DNA from: Gemmatimonadales bacterium UBA2960
Lineage (GTDB): Bacteria; Gemmatimonadota; Gemmatimonadetes; Longimicrobiales; Gaopeijiaceae
Length of the DNA stretch: 21,857 nucleotides
Assembly (NCBI GenBank): GCA_002348465.1
Contig: DEBI01000040.1
Location: forward strand, 4,445-26,301
Direction: 5' to 3'
Shown one piece after another: positions 7,197 through 14,119 of this stretch. The notes beneath the pieces are model-generated. The model was not told where the DNA came from. It saw only the letters and a program-made list of their open reading frames with translations, and ran no database searches. Position numbers and translations under genes: made by a program. Position 1 is the stretch's first letter; each line of letters begins with the position of its first letter.

Positions 7197-8674
7197 TGAG
7201 CGATCCGGGAATGATTGTACTGTTCACCGTTCTCCTTCCGGTCATTGGAGCAGGACTAGTTTTGCTTCTGCGCAAGAAAGAGAATGCTCGTGAAGCAGCA
7301 ACGCTCCTCACTGGAGTTCTAACGTTCGCGCATGTACTAGCACTTCTTCGACTGGTCAGAGCAGGTGAGAGACCGAGCCTGGATATACTCGAGGTAATAC
7401 CGAACGTTTGGCTTTCATTTGAAGTTGAGCCTCTTGGGATGGTGTTCGCACTCGTAGCGGGGTTTCTCTGGCCTGTCACGTCTTTGTATGCGATCGGCTA
7501 CATGCGCGGACATCACGAAGAGAATCAGACTCGCTTCTTCTTTTTCTTTGCAATTGCAATTGCTGGTGCAATGGGAGTGGCGTTCAGTGGCAACCTCTTC
7601 ACACTCTTCGTGTTCTACGAATTCCTTACGTTCTGCACCGTACCTCTAGTTACGCACCATCAATCTGATGAGGCAAAGAGGTCCGGACGGATTTACCTCG
7701 GAATTTTACTAACGACTTCCGTCGGCCTTCAACTGGTTGCGATCATCTGGACTTGGGTGCTAGCGGGGACCCTTGATTTTCAAACTGGTGGAATTCTGGC
7801 GGGGACCGCTTCCGCTGGCATTCTCAGTGCGATCTTGGTCCTGTACGTCTATGGCGTAGGAAAGGCCGCGCTAATGCCATTCCATCGCTGGCTTCCTGCA
7901 GCTATGGTGGCACCCACTCCGGTATCTGCGTTGTTACATGCAGTAGCAGTCGTTAAGGCGGGTGTGTTCACTGTATTGAAGATTTCTGTCTACATCTTCG
8001 GTATCGATTTGCTTCAGACGCTGACTACAACGACTTGGTTGGCTTGGGCTGCTGCAGTGACCATCATCCTTGGTTCACTGGTCGCGTTCAGAAAAGACAA
8101 TCTGAAGGCCAGGCTTGCCTACTCAACGATCAGCCAGCTGTCCTACATAGTGCTTGGTGCCATGCTCGCCAATGAACTCGGAATCATAGGTGGTGGGATG
8201 CACATAGCCATGCATGCGTTTGGGAAGATCACACTCTTCTTTGCTGCTGGGGCGATCATGGTTGCGGCGCACGAAAAAAAGATCAGTCGAATGCACGGAT
8301 TGGGACGGACGATGCCTATAACGTTTGGTGCGTTCTTTGTGGGTTCGTTGTCGATAATCGGACTTCCCCCGGCTGGAGGGGCGTGGTCGAAGTGGTTTTT
8401 GGGGATGGGGACGCTGGAGGCGAGTCAGTTTGGGCTACTCGCGGTCTTAATGCTCAGCTCGTTGCTAGGCCTTTATTACCTGCTTGAAGTTCCGGTGAAA
8501 GCCTTTTTCTTCGAACGACCCAAAGACGCTCACCAGCAGGATGGGATCCATGAGGCGCCAACTCCGTCCCTGATAGCGATGTGCATCACAGCAACGGCGA
8601 CTGTCGGATTATTTGTATGGCCCGAGCTATTCCAGGAACTCATGCAGATGGTTGTCTCAGGGGTTGTTCGATGA
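7193..8674 (+). CDS. NuoL/MrpA-N-like proton channel subunit (second copy)
   Basis: This 493-residue protein is in the same superfamily but is closer to NuoL and the N-terminal half of MrpA. Its TM7-TM8 region reads GKAALMPFHRWLP and then APTPVSALLHAVAVVKAGVF, the variant with Pro-Thr-Pro-Val and His-Ala. Channel residues are Glu143 (FVFYEFLTF), Lys224 and Lys255, with a later lysine in MHAFGKITLFF. The open frame reaches upstream to 7094, but the ATG at 7193 overlaps the mrpD stop and gives a normal N-terminus. Because MrpA's C-terminal part is encoded separately at 4189, this gene probably supplies the missing N-terminal half, so MrpA is split across the operon. Confidence 0.88.
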   Translation: MMSDPGMIVLFTVLLPVIGAGLVLLLRKKENAREAATLLTGVLTFAHVLALLRLVRAGERPSLDILEVIPNVWLSFEVEPLGMVFALVAGFLWPVTSLYAIGYMRGHHEENQTRFFFFFAIAIAGAMGVAFSGNLFTLFVFYEFLTFCTVPLVTHHQSDEAKRSGRIYLGILLTTSVGLQLVAIIWTWVLAGTLDFQTGGILAGTASAGILSAILVLYVYGVGKAALMPFHRWLPAAMVAPTPVSALLHAVAVVKAGVFTVLKISVYIFGIDLLQTLTTTTWLAWAAAVTIILGSLVAFRKDNLKARLAYSTISQLSYIVLGAMLANELGIIGGGMHIAMHAFGKITLFFAAGAIMVAAHEKKISRMHGLGRTMPITFGAFFVGSLSIIGLPPAGGAWSKWFLGMGTLEASQFGLLAVLMLSSLLGLYYLLEVPVKAFFFERPKDAHQQDGIHEAPTPSLIAMCITATATVGLFVWPELFQELMQMVVSGVVR

Positions 8675-9075
8675 GTGAACACGGGCATCATGAGGTAAAG
8701 AGTCCAGTAGGATGGATGGATAGGCCAGCAAAAGTGAAACGGCTGTTCATGCTGTTTTACGCGATCTGTGCTGCACTCTTTCTCTCAGAGTTTGTTTTGA
8801 TGGGGACTGAAAATCTTCATCCTCATCCGCTGGAAGAGCGCATGGGCTTCTTTGTGTATCCCGTGTACGGCTTCATCTCGTTTTGGTTTTTGGTGCTCCT
8901 CGCACGCCCCATGCGAACACTACTGATACGCTCAGAAGATTATTATGAGGGCGGCGGTGCTTACGATCCGTCCAGCGATCCGGGGCATGTATCGACTCAC
9001 AGTCCGGGGTCTGAGGAAGGGATGGGTCACCCCGGAATCGGCGACCCTGGGTCGGAGGTGACCGATGCTCGGTAG
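8671..9075 (+). CDS. Small two-helix membrane protein of the antiporter operon, unknown family
   Basis: This 134-residue protein has a short histidine-rich N-terminus (MSEHGHHEVK), two predicted transmembrane helices (about 25-45 and 59-79) and a hydrophilic, glycine/serine/histidine-rich tail. It resembles no standard Mrp subunit I know. Its start overlaps the upstream stop by four bases (ATGA) and its end overlaps the next gene by eleven, so it is a coupled part of the operon. It may be an accessory subunit linking the second and third channel proteins. That is inference from position and topology only. Confidence 0.8.
   Translation: MSEHGHHEVKSPVGWMDRPAKVKRLFMLFYAICAALFLSEFVLMGTENLHPHPLEERMGFFVYPVYGFISFWFLVLLARPMRTLLIRSEDYYEGGGAYDPSSDPGHVSTHSPGSEEGMGHPGIGDPGSEVTDAR
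9054..9060 (+). promoter_or_regulatory. Strong ribosome binding site for third channel gene
   Basis: GGAGGTG stands four bases before the ATG at 9065, within the end of the preceding gene. It supports the 9065 start despite the eleven-base overlap. Confidence 0.65.
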
Positions 9076-10903
9076 CGCACCTCCCTTCGTCCTCTTTTTC
9101 CTGGGTGCGATAGTCGTAGCCCTCACGAAGGGCACGCTCCGGAAGAGCGTCCTACTCTCCGTTCCACTTCTAGGTTTGGTCAACCTGTTCATGACTGCGG
9201 GGGCGGATGTTGGGGCACCCTCTGCAATAGGTGAGTCGGTAACGCATGTCTACCTAACGCTAGAGCTCTTAGGATACGAACTGCAACTCTATCGAGCGGA
9301 CAAGCTCAGCCTGCTATTCGGATACCTGTTTCACATTGCAGCCTTTTTGGGCTTCATCTATGCCCTGCACCTAGGCGATGGAATACCGGATGGATCAGTA
9401 GCCAGCGAAGTAGGGGAGGAAGATGTAGTCGGAAATAACAGCGCAGGAATACAACATGTTTCGGCGATGCTGTATGCTGGGAGTGCCCTCGGGGCTGTTT
9501 TTGCGGGCGACTTTATAACGCTCTTTGTTTTCTGGGAGCTGCTTGCTATTACCTCAGCGTTTCTCGTGTGGGCAAGAAATTCTGATCAGTCTTATGCGAC
9601 TGGATTTCGCTACCTGATCATCCACGTGGTTTCAGGAGTGCTCCTTTTGTCGGGGGCCATGATGCTTGCACACCAGACCGGTTCGATCGAGTTCGGTCAC
9701 GTGGCTGGCGAACTTCATGGAGATGAGAACGGGGGCTTGGCGTCAGCAGGCTTGCCTGCGTTGCTGCTTTTGATCGCATTTGGGATCAAGGCGGGCTTCC
9801 CGCTGGCGCATAACTGGATCACTGACGCTTATCCTGCGAGTACGCCAACAGGAACAGTGTTTCTCAGCGCCTTTACTACGAAGGTGGCGGTTTATGCACT
9901 AGCTCGGAGCTTCGGTGGTCTGGATGAGCTCATCTGGATCGGGACCGCGATGACTTTCTTCCCGATCTTCTTCGCCGTGCTGGAGAATGATCTTCGCCGA
10001 GTTTTGGGCTACTCGATGGTTAACCAGATCGGGTTTATGGTTGCCGGGATTGGGATCGGGAGCGCTTTGGCTATGAACGGCGCCGTAGCGCATGCTTTCG
10101 CAGACGTGATCTTCAAGGGGCTACTGTTCATGTCTATGGGCGCAGTAATGACAATGACGGGCCGAACAAAGGGCACTGACCTGGGCGGTCTGTACAAGAC
10201 GATGCCTCTCACCGCTACGCTCTGTATTATCGGGGCGGCAGCAATTTCGGCGTTTCCACTCTTCAGCGCGTTCGTCACGAAGTCGATGATCATGGTCGCA
10301 GCGATTGAGGAGCATCATTACATCGTCTGGTTATTCATGTTGTTTGCTTCGGCCGGCGTCCTAGAGCATGCAGGGATCAAGATCCCATTCTTCGCTTTCT
10401 TCGCGCACGATTCTGGGATTCGTACGAAGGAGCCTCCGAAGAACATGCTCACCGCCATGTCGCTGGGGGCAGTACTCTGCGTTCTGATTGGTGTTTTTCC
10501 CGGTGCGTTGTACTCGCTCCTTCCATTCGAGATGGATTACCATCCCTACGATACGCGACATGTGCTGACACAGTTGCAGCTTCTGTGTTTCGGTGCGCTT
10601 GGGTTCATCACACTAATGAAGACGGGTGTTTATCCTGACGAAAAGCGTGCGGTTCACATCGATGCAGAAGTCTTGTATCGAAAAATTGGTCCTTTGGTCG
10701 TCACTTCTATGGGCGAACTCGTCGGGCGTGTGGACAATACTGTGCGAACCAAGGTGATGGATTTGTTAGGGTCTGTTTTGGCCGGCCTTAGCCGAATTCA
10801 TGGGCAGGTTGGCCTGTTGGCGCGATCCTGGCCGTCTGGAAATATGGTTTTCTGGGTGTCGCTGTCTTTGGCGGTCTATCTTCTGTTTTATCTATTCTTC
10901 TGA
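9065..10903 (+). CDS. MrpD-family proton channel subunit (third copy)
   Basis: This 612-residue polytopic protein is longer than MrpD. Channel residues are in place: Glu158 in FVFWELLAI, Lys242 in GIKAGFPLAHNW, Lys273 in FTTKVAVYALAR and a lysine in FADVIFKGLLF. The usual Pro-Leu-His of TM7 reads PLAHNWI, moving the histidine by one residue. Residues 104-129 form an acidic soluble loop. The last 100 or so residues include DAEVLYRKIGPLV, an amphipathic stretch and a final helix (about 595-612). This resembles the lateral-helix extension of NuoL-type and hydrogenase-linked subunits. It ends the antiporter operon. It could add another ion path or contact another partner; no hydrogenase or quinone-oxidoreductase genes are nearby. 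Confidence 0.87.
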   Translation: MLGSAPPFVLFFLGAIVVALTKGTLRKSVLLSVPLLGLVNLFMTAGADVGAPSAIGESVTHVYLTLELLGYELQLYRADKLSLLFGYLFHIAAFLGFIYALHLGDGIPDGSVASEVGEEDVVGNNSAGIQHVSAMLYAGSALGAVFAGDFITLFVFWELLAITSAFLVWARNSDQSYATGFRYLIIHVVSGVLLLSGAMMLAHQTGSIEFGHVAGELHGDENGGLASAGLPALLLLIAFGIKAGFPLAHNWITDAYPASTPTGTVFLSAFTTKVAVYALARSFGGLDELIWIGTAMTFFPIFFAVLENDLRRVLGYSMVNQIGFMVAGIGIGSALAMNGAVAHAFADVIFKGLLFMSMGAVMTMTGRTKGTDLGGLYKTMPLTATLCIIGAAAISAFPLFSAFVTKSMIMVAAIEEHHYIVWLFMLFASAGVLEHAGIKIPFFAFFAHDSGIRTKEPPKNMLTAMSLGAVLCVLIGVFPGALYSLLPFEMDYHPYDTRHVLTQLQLLCFGALGFITLMKTGVYPDEKRAVHIDAEVLYRKIGPLVVTSMGELVGRVDNTVRTKVMDLLGSVLAGLSRIHGQVGLLARSWPSGNMVFWVSLSLAVYLLFYLFF

Positions 10904-10954
10904 TCCACGTACCCGGAAGCACGCTACGAGCTGGCCGGGAGGGGGCGTGACCAA

Positions 10955-11830
10955 GTGACGGCTAGACTGGCTACACATCCAGATATCGCCGGGCTCACGC
11001 GGCGTGTTCTACGCCAACTCCGCTACGTTGGAATGGACGTAGACTTTGTGGGGGAATTCGACGTGGAAGATCCATTTGCCTCGCTACGAGCCCACGAGAT
11101 CGATATGGCGCTTGTTGGATTAAGTGGGATAGCATCCATCGTAAGAGGAGAATTCACTGCCGTAGCTGTTCTTCCGCGTATGGAGACGCGCGATGTCCTC
11201 GTGTCTCTTGAGGCTCGAGCAAAATCTCTCTTAGAGTTGCCTCCAGGTACGACTATAGGGGTGGCGGGGCTTCGTCGCGGTGCATTGTTGGCTGCCCACC
11301 GGCCGGATCTCGTGCCGCTTCAGCTGGGTGCAGATTTTGTTCGAGGGATGATCGAACGAGAGGTTGAGGTGGAGCATAGTTTGGCATCAGCGGGCATAGA
11401 AGTACCGGAAATGCTCATTATGAGTGCGTTGGACGCTCAGGAGATTGGTCTTCTAGATGAGGCTGTGGAGGCCCTCGACCCTAAATCCTGGTTTCCGGAA
11501 CCCGGTCAGGGAGCGCTAGCTTTGGTAGCACGTCATCCGATAGCAGAAGCTACCGCTCTCGATCATCTTCCGACGCGAACGGCGTTGAGAACTGAGCTCG
11601 CATTGATCGATGCAATGGCGCAGCACGGGACAGATACACTCGGTTGTCTCGCTCAGCCGTCAGGACGATGGATTCGTTTGTGGGCGGGAGCTGTCAGTGC
11701 AGCAGGAGATCGGATAGTCAGATCGAATAGGACTGGACCTTTGGATGAGCCTGAGGGTTTGGGCGTTGCAGTAGCCGACGAATTGTTGGCTCGTGGGTAT
11801 GAGCGTCTCACCTCTGCAGGTCAGTCATGA
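10955..11830 (+). CDS. Diverged hydroxymethylbilane synthase (HemC)-like protein
   Basis: This 291-residue protein aligns along its length with HemC, the enzyme that joins four porphobilinogens for haem synthesis. Retained features are ARLAT at the N-terminus, VLPRMETRDVLVS (72-84), GLRRGALLAAHRPDL (105-119), PEPGQGALAL (181-190) and Cys231 in LGCLAQPSG, aligned with the dipyrromethane-binding cysteine. Missing features are Arg-Gly-Ser of the first motif (here His-Pro-Asp), the His-Ser-Lys-Asp motif with catalytic Asp (here DMALVGLSG at 50-58), and the Arg-Gly-Asn-x-x-x-Arg motif (here LGADFVRG). The spacing in the cysteine motif is also altered. It may be inactive or have a new role. The GTG start follows GGGAGGGGG (10937-10945) and fits the family N-terminus. 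Its stop overlaps rfaE2 by four bases. Confidence 0.72.
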   Translation: MTARLATHPDIAGLTRRVLRQLRYVGMDVDFVGEFDVEDPFASLRAHEIDMALVGLSGIASIVRGEFTAVAVLPRMETRDVLVSLEARAKSLLELPPGTTIGVAGLRRGALLAAHRPDLVPLQLGADFVRGMIEREVEVEHSLASAGIEVPEMLIMSALDAQEIGLLDEAVEALDPKSWFPEPGQGALALVARHPIAEATALDHLPTRTALRTELALIDAMAQHGTDTLGCLAQPSGRWIRLWAGAVSAAGDRIVRSNRTGPLDEPEGLGVAVADELLARGYERLTSAGQS

Positions 11831-12309
11831 CATTTGACCGAAAGGTCCTGTCTGCGGGTGACGTGAGAGAGCGATTTGGGAAGCCAAGGTCCGAGGTTGT
11901 GGTCTTCACCAACGGAGTTTTTGATCTCGTACATCGCGGTCACATCCAATACCTAACTGCTGCCAGGGCGATGGGAGACCTGTTGGTAGTCGGAGTTAAT
12001 TCCGATGCTTCGGTACGGAGACTCGAGAAGGGAAATCGTCGCCCATTGGTAGGTCAAGCGGATAGGGCATTTGTCGTGGCCGCGCTTGAATGTGTCGACT
12101 ACGTGTGCGTATTCGATGAGACTACTCCGACGAAGCTCATTGGAGAACTGATTCCCGATGTTCTCGTTAAGGGCTCGGACTATGATATTACTGAGGTTGC
12201 CGGTCGAGAGATCGTTCAGAGTAATGGTGGCCGTGTCGAAGTCGTTCCATTTGTTAAAGGCTATTCCACGACCGAGCTCGTTCGGAGGATCCGCGGGCAT
12301 CAGGGTTAA
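11827..12309 (+). CDS. rfaE2: D-glycero-beta-D-manno-heptose 1-phosphate adenylyltransferase (RfaE2/HldE C-terminal type)
   Basis: This 160-residue cytidylyltransferase-fold enzyme charges heptose 1-phosphate with ATP to make ADP-heptose for the LPS inner core. FTNGVFDLVHRGHIQYL contains the HxGH nucleotide-binding motif (HRGH, 36-39). VNSDASVRRLEKGNRRP (57-73), VKGSDYD (114-120) and the C-terminal GYSTTEL (145-151) are diagnostic of the RfaE domain II family. It is the stand-alone domain; the kinase half (HldE N-terminal domain) is not here and must be encoded elsewhere. The ATG overlaps the HemC-like stop. Confidence 0.92.
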   Translation: MTFDRKVLSAGDVRERFGKPRSEVVVFTNGVFDLVHRGHIQYLTAARAMGDLLVVGVNSDASVRRLEKGNRRPLVGQADRAFVVAALECVDYVCVFDETTPTKLIGELIPDVLVKGSDYDITEVAGREIVQSNGGRVEVVPFVKGYSTTELVRRIRGHQG

Positions 12310-12333
12310 CCCTCCAACTGATTCGAGATAATA

Positions 12334-13053
12334 ATGTCAGATCGCCACGACGGACGCCGGCCGGACCAGGGACGGAAGATTCGAATCGAAGTCTCACCGG
12401 CCCCGTACGCGGAAGGGTCATGTCTGATCTCCACCGGGGATACCCGTGTGTTATGCACGGCGAGTGTGTCGGAGGGAGTGCCGCCTTGGCGTGAGAGGAG
12501 TGGAGCAGGGTGGGTAACGGCAGAATATGCAATGCTTCCACGAGCGACTCACACAAGGAGTCGGCGGGAACGCAGTGGTCCCAAAGGCCGGACCCAGGAG
12601 ATCCAGCGACTGATCGGACGCTCCCTGCGCTCCGTCGTAGATATGGGGGCGATGGGGCAGCATACGATTACTATTGATTGCGATGTCATGCAGGCGGATG
12701 GAGGCACCCGTACTGCGTCGATTACAGGAGCCTGCGTAGCGCTCGAACTCGCAACTAAGTGGATGATTTCGGAGGGCATGATCGAACGGTCACCGATTCG
12801 GGAACGAGTAGCGGCTGTGAGTGTCGGTATTGTGAGTGGGTTGCCATGTCTGGATCTTGATTACCGGGAGGATTCCAGAGCTCAAGTAGATATGAATTTG
12901 GTGGGGACTGAGAGTGGCGCTCTAGTCGAGATTCAGGGAACAGCCGAAGGAGACCCATTTCCGAGGGATCAGCTTGATCAAATGATCGATCTTGGGATGG
13001 CTGGTATAAAAACGCTTCTGGCAGCTCAGGCACGGGCGCTGAGTGGGAGCTGA
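12334..13053 (+). CDS. rph: Ribonuclease PH
   Basis: This 239-residue phosphorolytic 3' exoribonuclease trims tRNA 3' ends. WVTAEYAMLPRATHTR and GRTQEIQRLIGRSLR (85-99) form the RNA- and phosphate-binding region. GGTRTASITGA (123-133) and the acidic pair in LDYREDSRAQVDMNLV (Asp180, Asp186) are the catalytic motifs. Length is normal for RNase PH. It begins 24 bases after rfaE2 and ends three bases before the RdgB start. Linkage of rph to rdgB is common in bacteria and supports both calls. Confidence 0.96.
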   Translation: MSDRHDGRRPDQGRKIRIEVSPAPYAEGSCLISTGDTRVLCTASVSEGVPPWRERSGAGWVTAEYAMLPRATHTRSRRERSGPKGRTQEIQRLIGRSLRSVVDMGAMGQHTITIDCDVMQADGGTRTASITGACVALELATKWMISEGMIERSPIRERVAAVSVGIVSGLPCLDLDYREDSRAQVDMNLVGTESGALVEIQGTAEGDPFPRDQLDQMIDLGMAGIKTLLAAQARALSGS

Positions 13054-13055
13054 TC

Positions 13056-13694
13056 GTGGAGCTTCTTGTGGCGACGCGTAACGCTGGGAAGATGAAGGAG
13101 ATACGCAGGATTCTAGCTTCATTTGTTGATTGCGAAGTCCTTGGCCTTGAGGACGTTGGAATTGGTTATCACCCGAGGGAAGAGGGCCTGGAAACCTTTG
13201 AGACGTTTAAAGAAAACGCACTTTCAAAGGCAAATTATTTCTCCGGTCTCTCAGGTCTGCTTACAGTCGCTGACGATTCCGGTATCTCTGTTGATGCCCT
13301 GGCAGGGGCACCCGGTGTGCGTTCGAGGCGGTTTTCCCTCGATGGCGGATCTGCTTCGCTCGACTTGGATGGACAGGCCTTGGACGATGCAAACAACATA
13401 CACCTGATTGAGAGTCTTCGGGATGTTCCAAGCCAAAGTCGTACAGCACAGTATGTGTGTCTGGCAGCTTTAGTGGGAAGCAAAGATTCAAAGCCACGTT
13501 TCTTTCGAGGTGAAGCCCCAGGATTGATAGTAGATATCCCTGCTGGGTCGGGTGGGTTCGGTTACGACCCTCACGTCTTTTGTGAGGAACTTGGATGCAC
13601 TTACGCGGAGATGACTCCCGAGGATAAGGATGCCCGGAGTCACCGTGGGGTAGCTTTCCGAGAATTAGCTTCATACCTAGCAAAGAAGTCCTGA
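13056..13694 (+). CDS. rdgB: XTP/dITP pyrophosphatase (RdgB/HAM1 family)
   Basis: This 212-residue enzyme removes non-canonical purine nucleoside triphosphates. ATRNAGKMKEI at the N-terminus, TFKENALSKA (50-59), the metal-binding DDSG (73-76), GGFGYDP (166-172) and SHRGVAF near the C-terminus are the family signatures. The substrate pocket loop around GAPGVRSRRFSL is slightly altered from the usual Gly-Val-x-Ser-Ala-Arg-Tyr, which is modest variation. The GTG start has GGGAG (13045-13049) ahead of it at six bases and gives the standard N-terminus. Confidence 0.94.
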   Translation: MELLVATRNAGKMKEIRRILASFVDCEVLGLEDVGIGYHPREEGLETFETFKENALSKANYFSGLSGLLTVADDSGISVDALAGAPGVRSRRFSLDGGSASLDLDGQALDDANNIHLIESLRDVPSQSRTAQYVCLAALVGSKDSKPRFFRGEAPGLIVDIPAGSGGFGYDPHVFCEELGCTYAEMTPEDKDARSHRGVAFRELASYLAKKS

Positions 13695-13696
13695 AA

Positions 13697-14023
13697 ATGG
13701 CGCCAGATCCACGGGTCTACCCCTCGGAGATCGGACCCTCGGATGATGAGAAGAATCTGAGGGTAGTATGGGGTGACGGTGTGGCTTCAGAGTACGATCC
13801 CAGGAATCTCAGGGTTCTCTGCCCATGCGCGGGGTGCGTGGATGAGATAACCGGAGAGCGGACGCTTGAGCCAGAAACGGTGGATAGGGGCGTATTCCCA
13901 ACGGCCATCCACTACGTCGGTAAGTATGCGCTTCAATTCGTATGGAGCGATGGACATTCGACAGGTCTCTACACGTTCGAGTACCTGCGCGAAATCTGGG
14001 ATCGCATGACTCAAAAGGCTTAG
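13697..14023 (+). CDS. DUF971 (GBBH-like N-terminal domain) protein
   Basis: This 108-residue protein is built almost wholly of the DUF971 domain, which is also the N-terminal domain of gamma-butyrobetaine hydroxylase. The LRVLCPCAGCVDE segment supplies Cys42, Cys44 and Cys47, and DGHSTGLYTFEYL supplies His87, together matching the zinc-binding set of the family. The bacterial stand-alone form has no settled function but is often found near iron-sulfur or housekeeping genes. It starts two bases after the rdgB stop and is the last gene of the plus-strand run. Confidence 0.88.
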   Translation: MAPDPRVYPSEIGPSDDEKNLRVVWGDGVASEYDPRNLRVLCPCAGCVDEITGERTLEPETVDRGVFPTAIHYVGKYALQFVWSDGHSTGLYTFEYLREIWDRMTQKA

Positions 14024-14082
14024 ATAGCGGAAGCGCTCTGTGTGGTTATCCGCGCCTGTACTCCTACCACGTAACGACAACG

Positions 14083-14106
14083 GAGGAGGCCTATCCGATC
14101 CTCCTC
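14083..14106. terminator. Bidirectional hairpin between convergent genes
   Basis: A perfect seven-pair stem, GAGGAGG (14083-14089) with CCTCCTC (14100-14106), encloses a ten-base loop. It lies between the DUF971 stop and the convergent peroxidase stop at 14120, and is followed by ATTTGTTG on the plus strand. The T content after it is modest, so efficient termination is likely but not certain. Confidence 0.55.
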
Positions 14107-14119
14107 ATTTGTTGATGGA

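Noticed and set aside
3083..10903. Membrane-bound hydrogenase or complex I operon
   Set aside because: No hydrogenase large or small subunit, NuoB/C/D/H/I homologue or Fe-S protein is present; only antiporter-type subunits are seen.
13261..13683. Minus-strand open frame across rdgB
   Set aside because: The opposite strand encodes a clear HAM1 family enzyme with all motifs; this frame has none.
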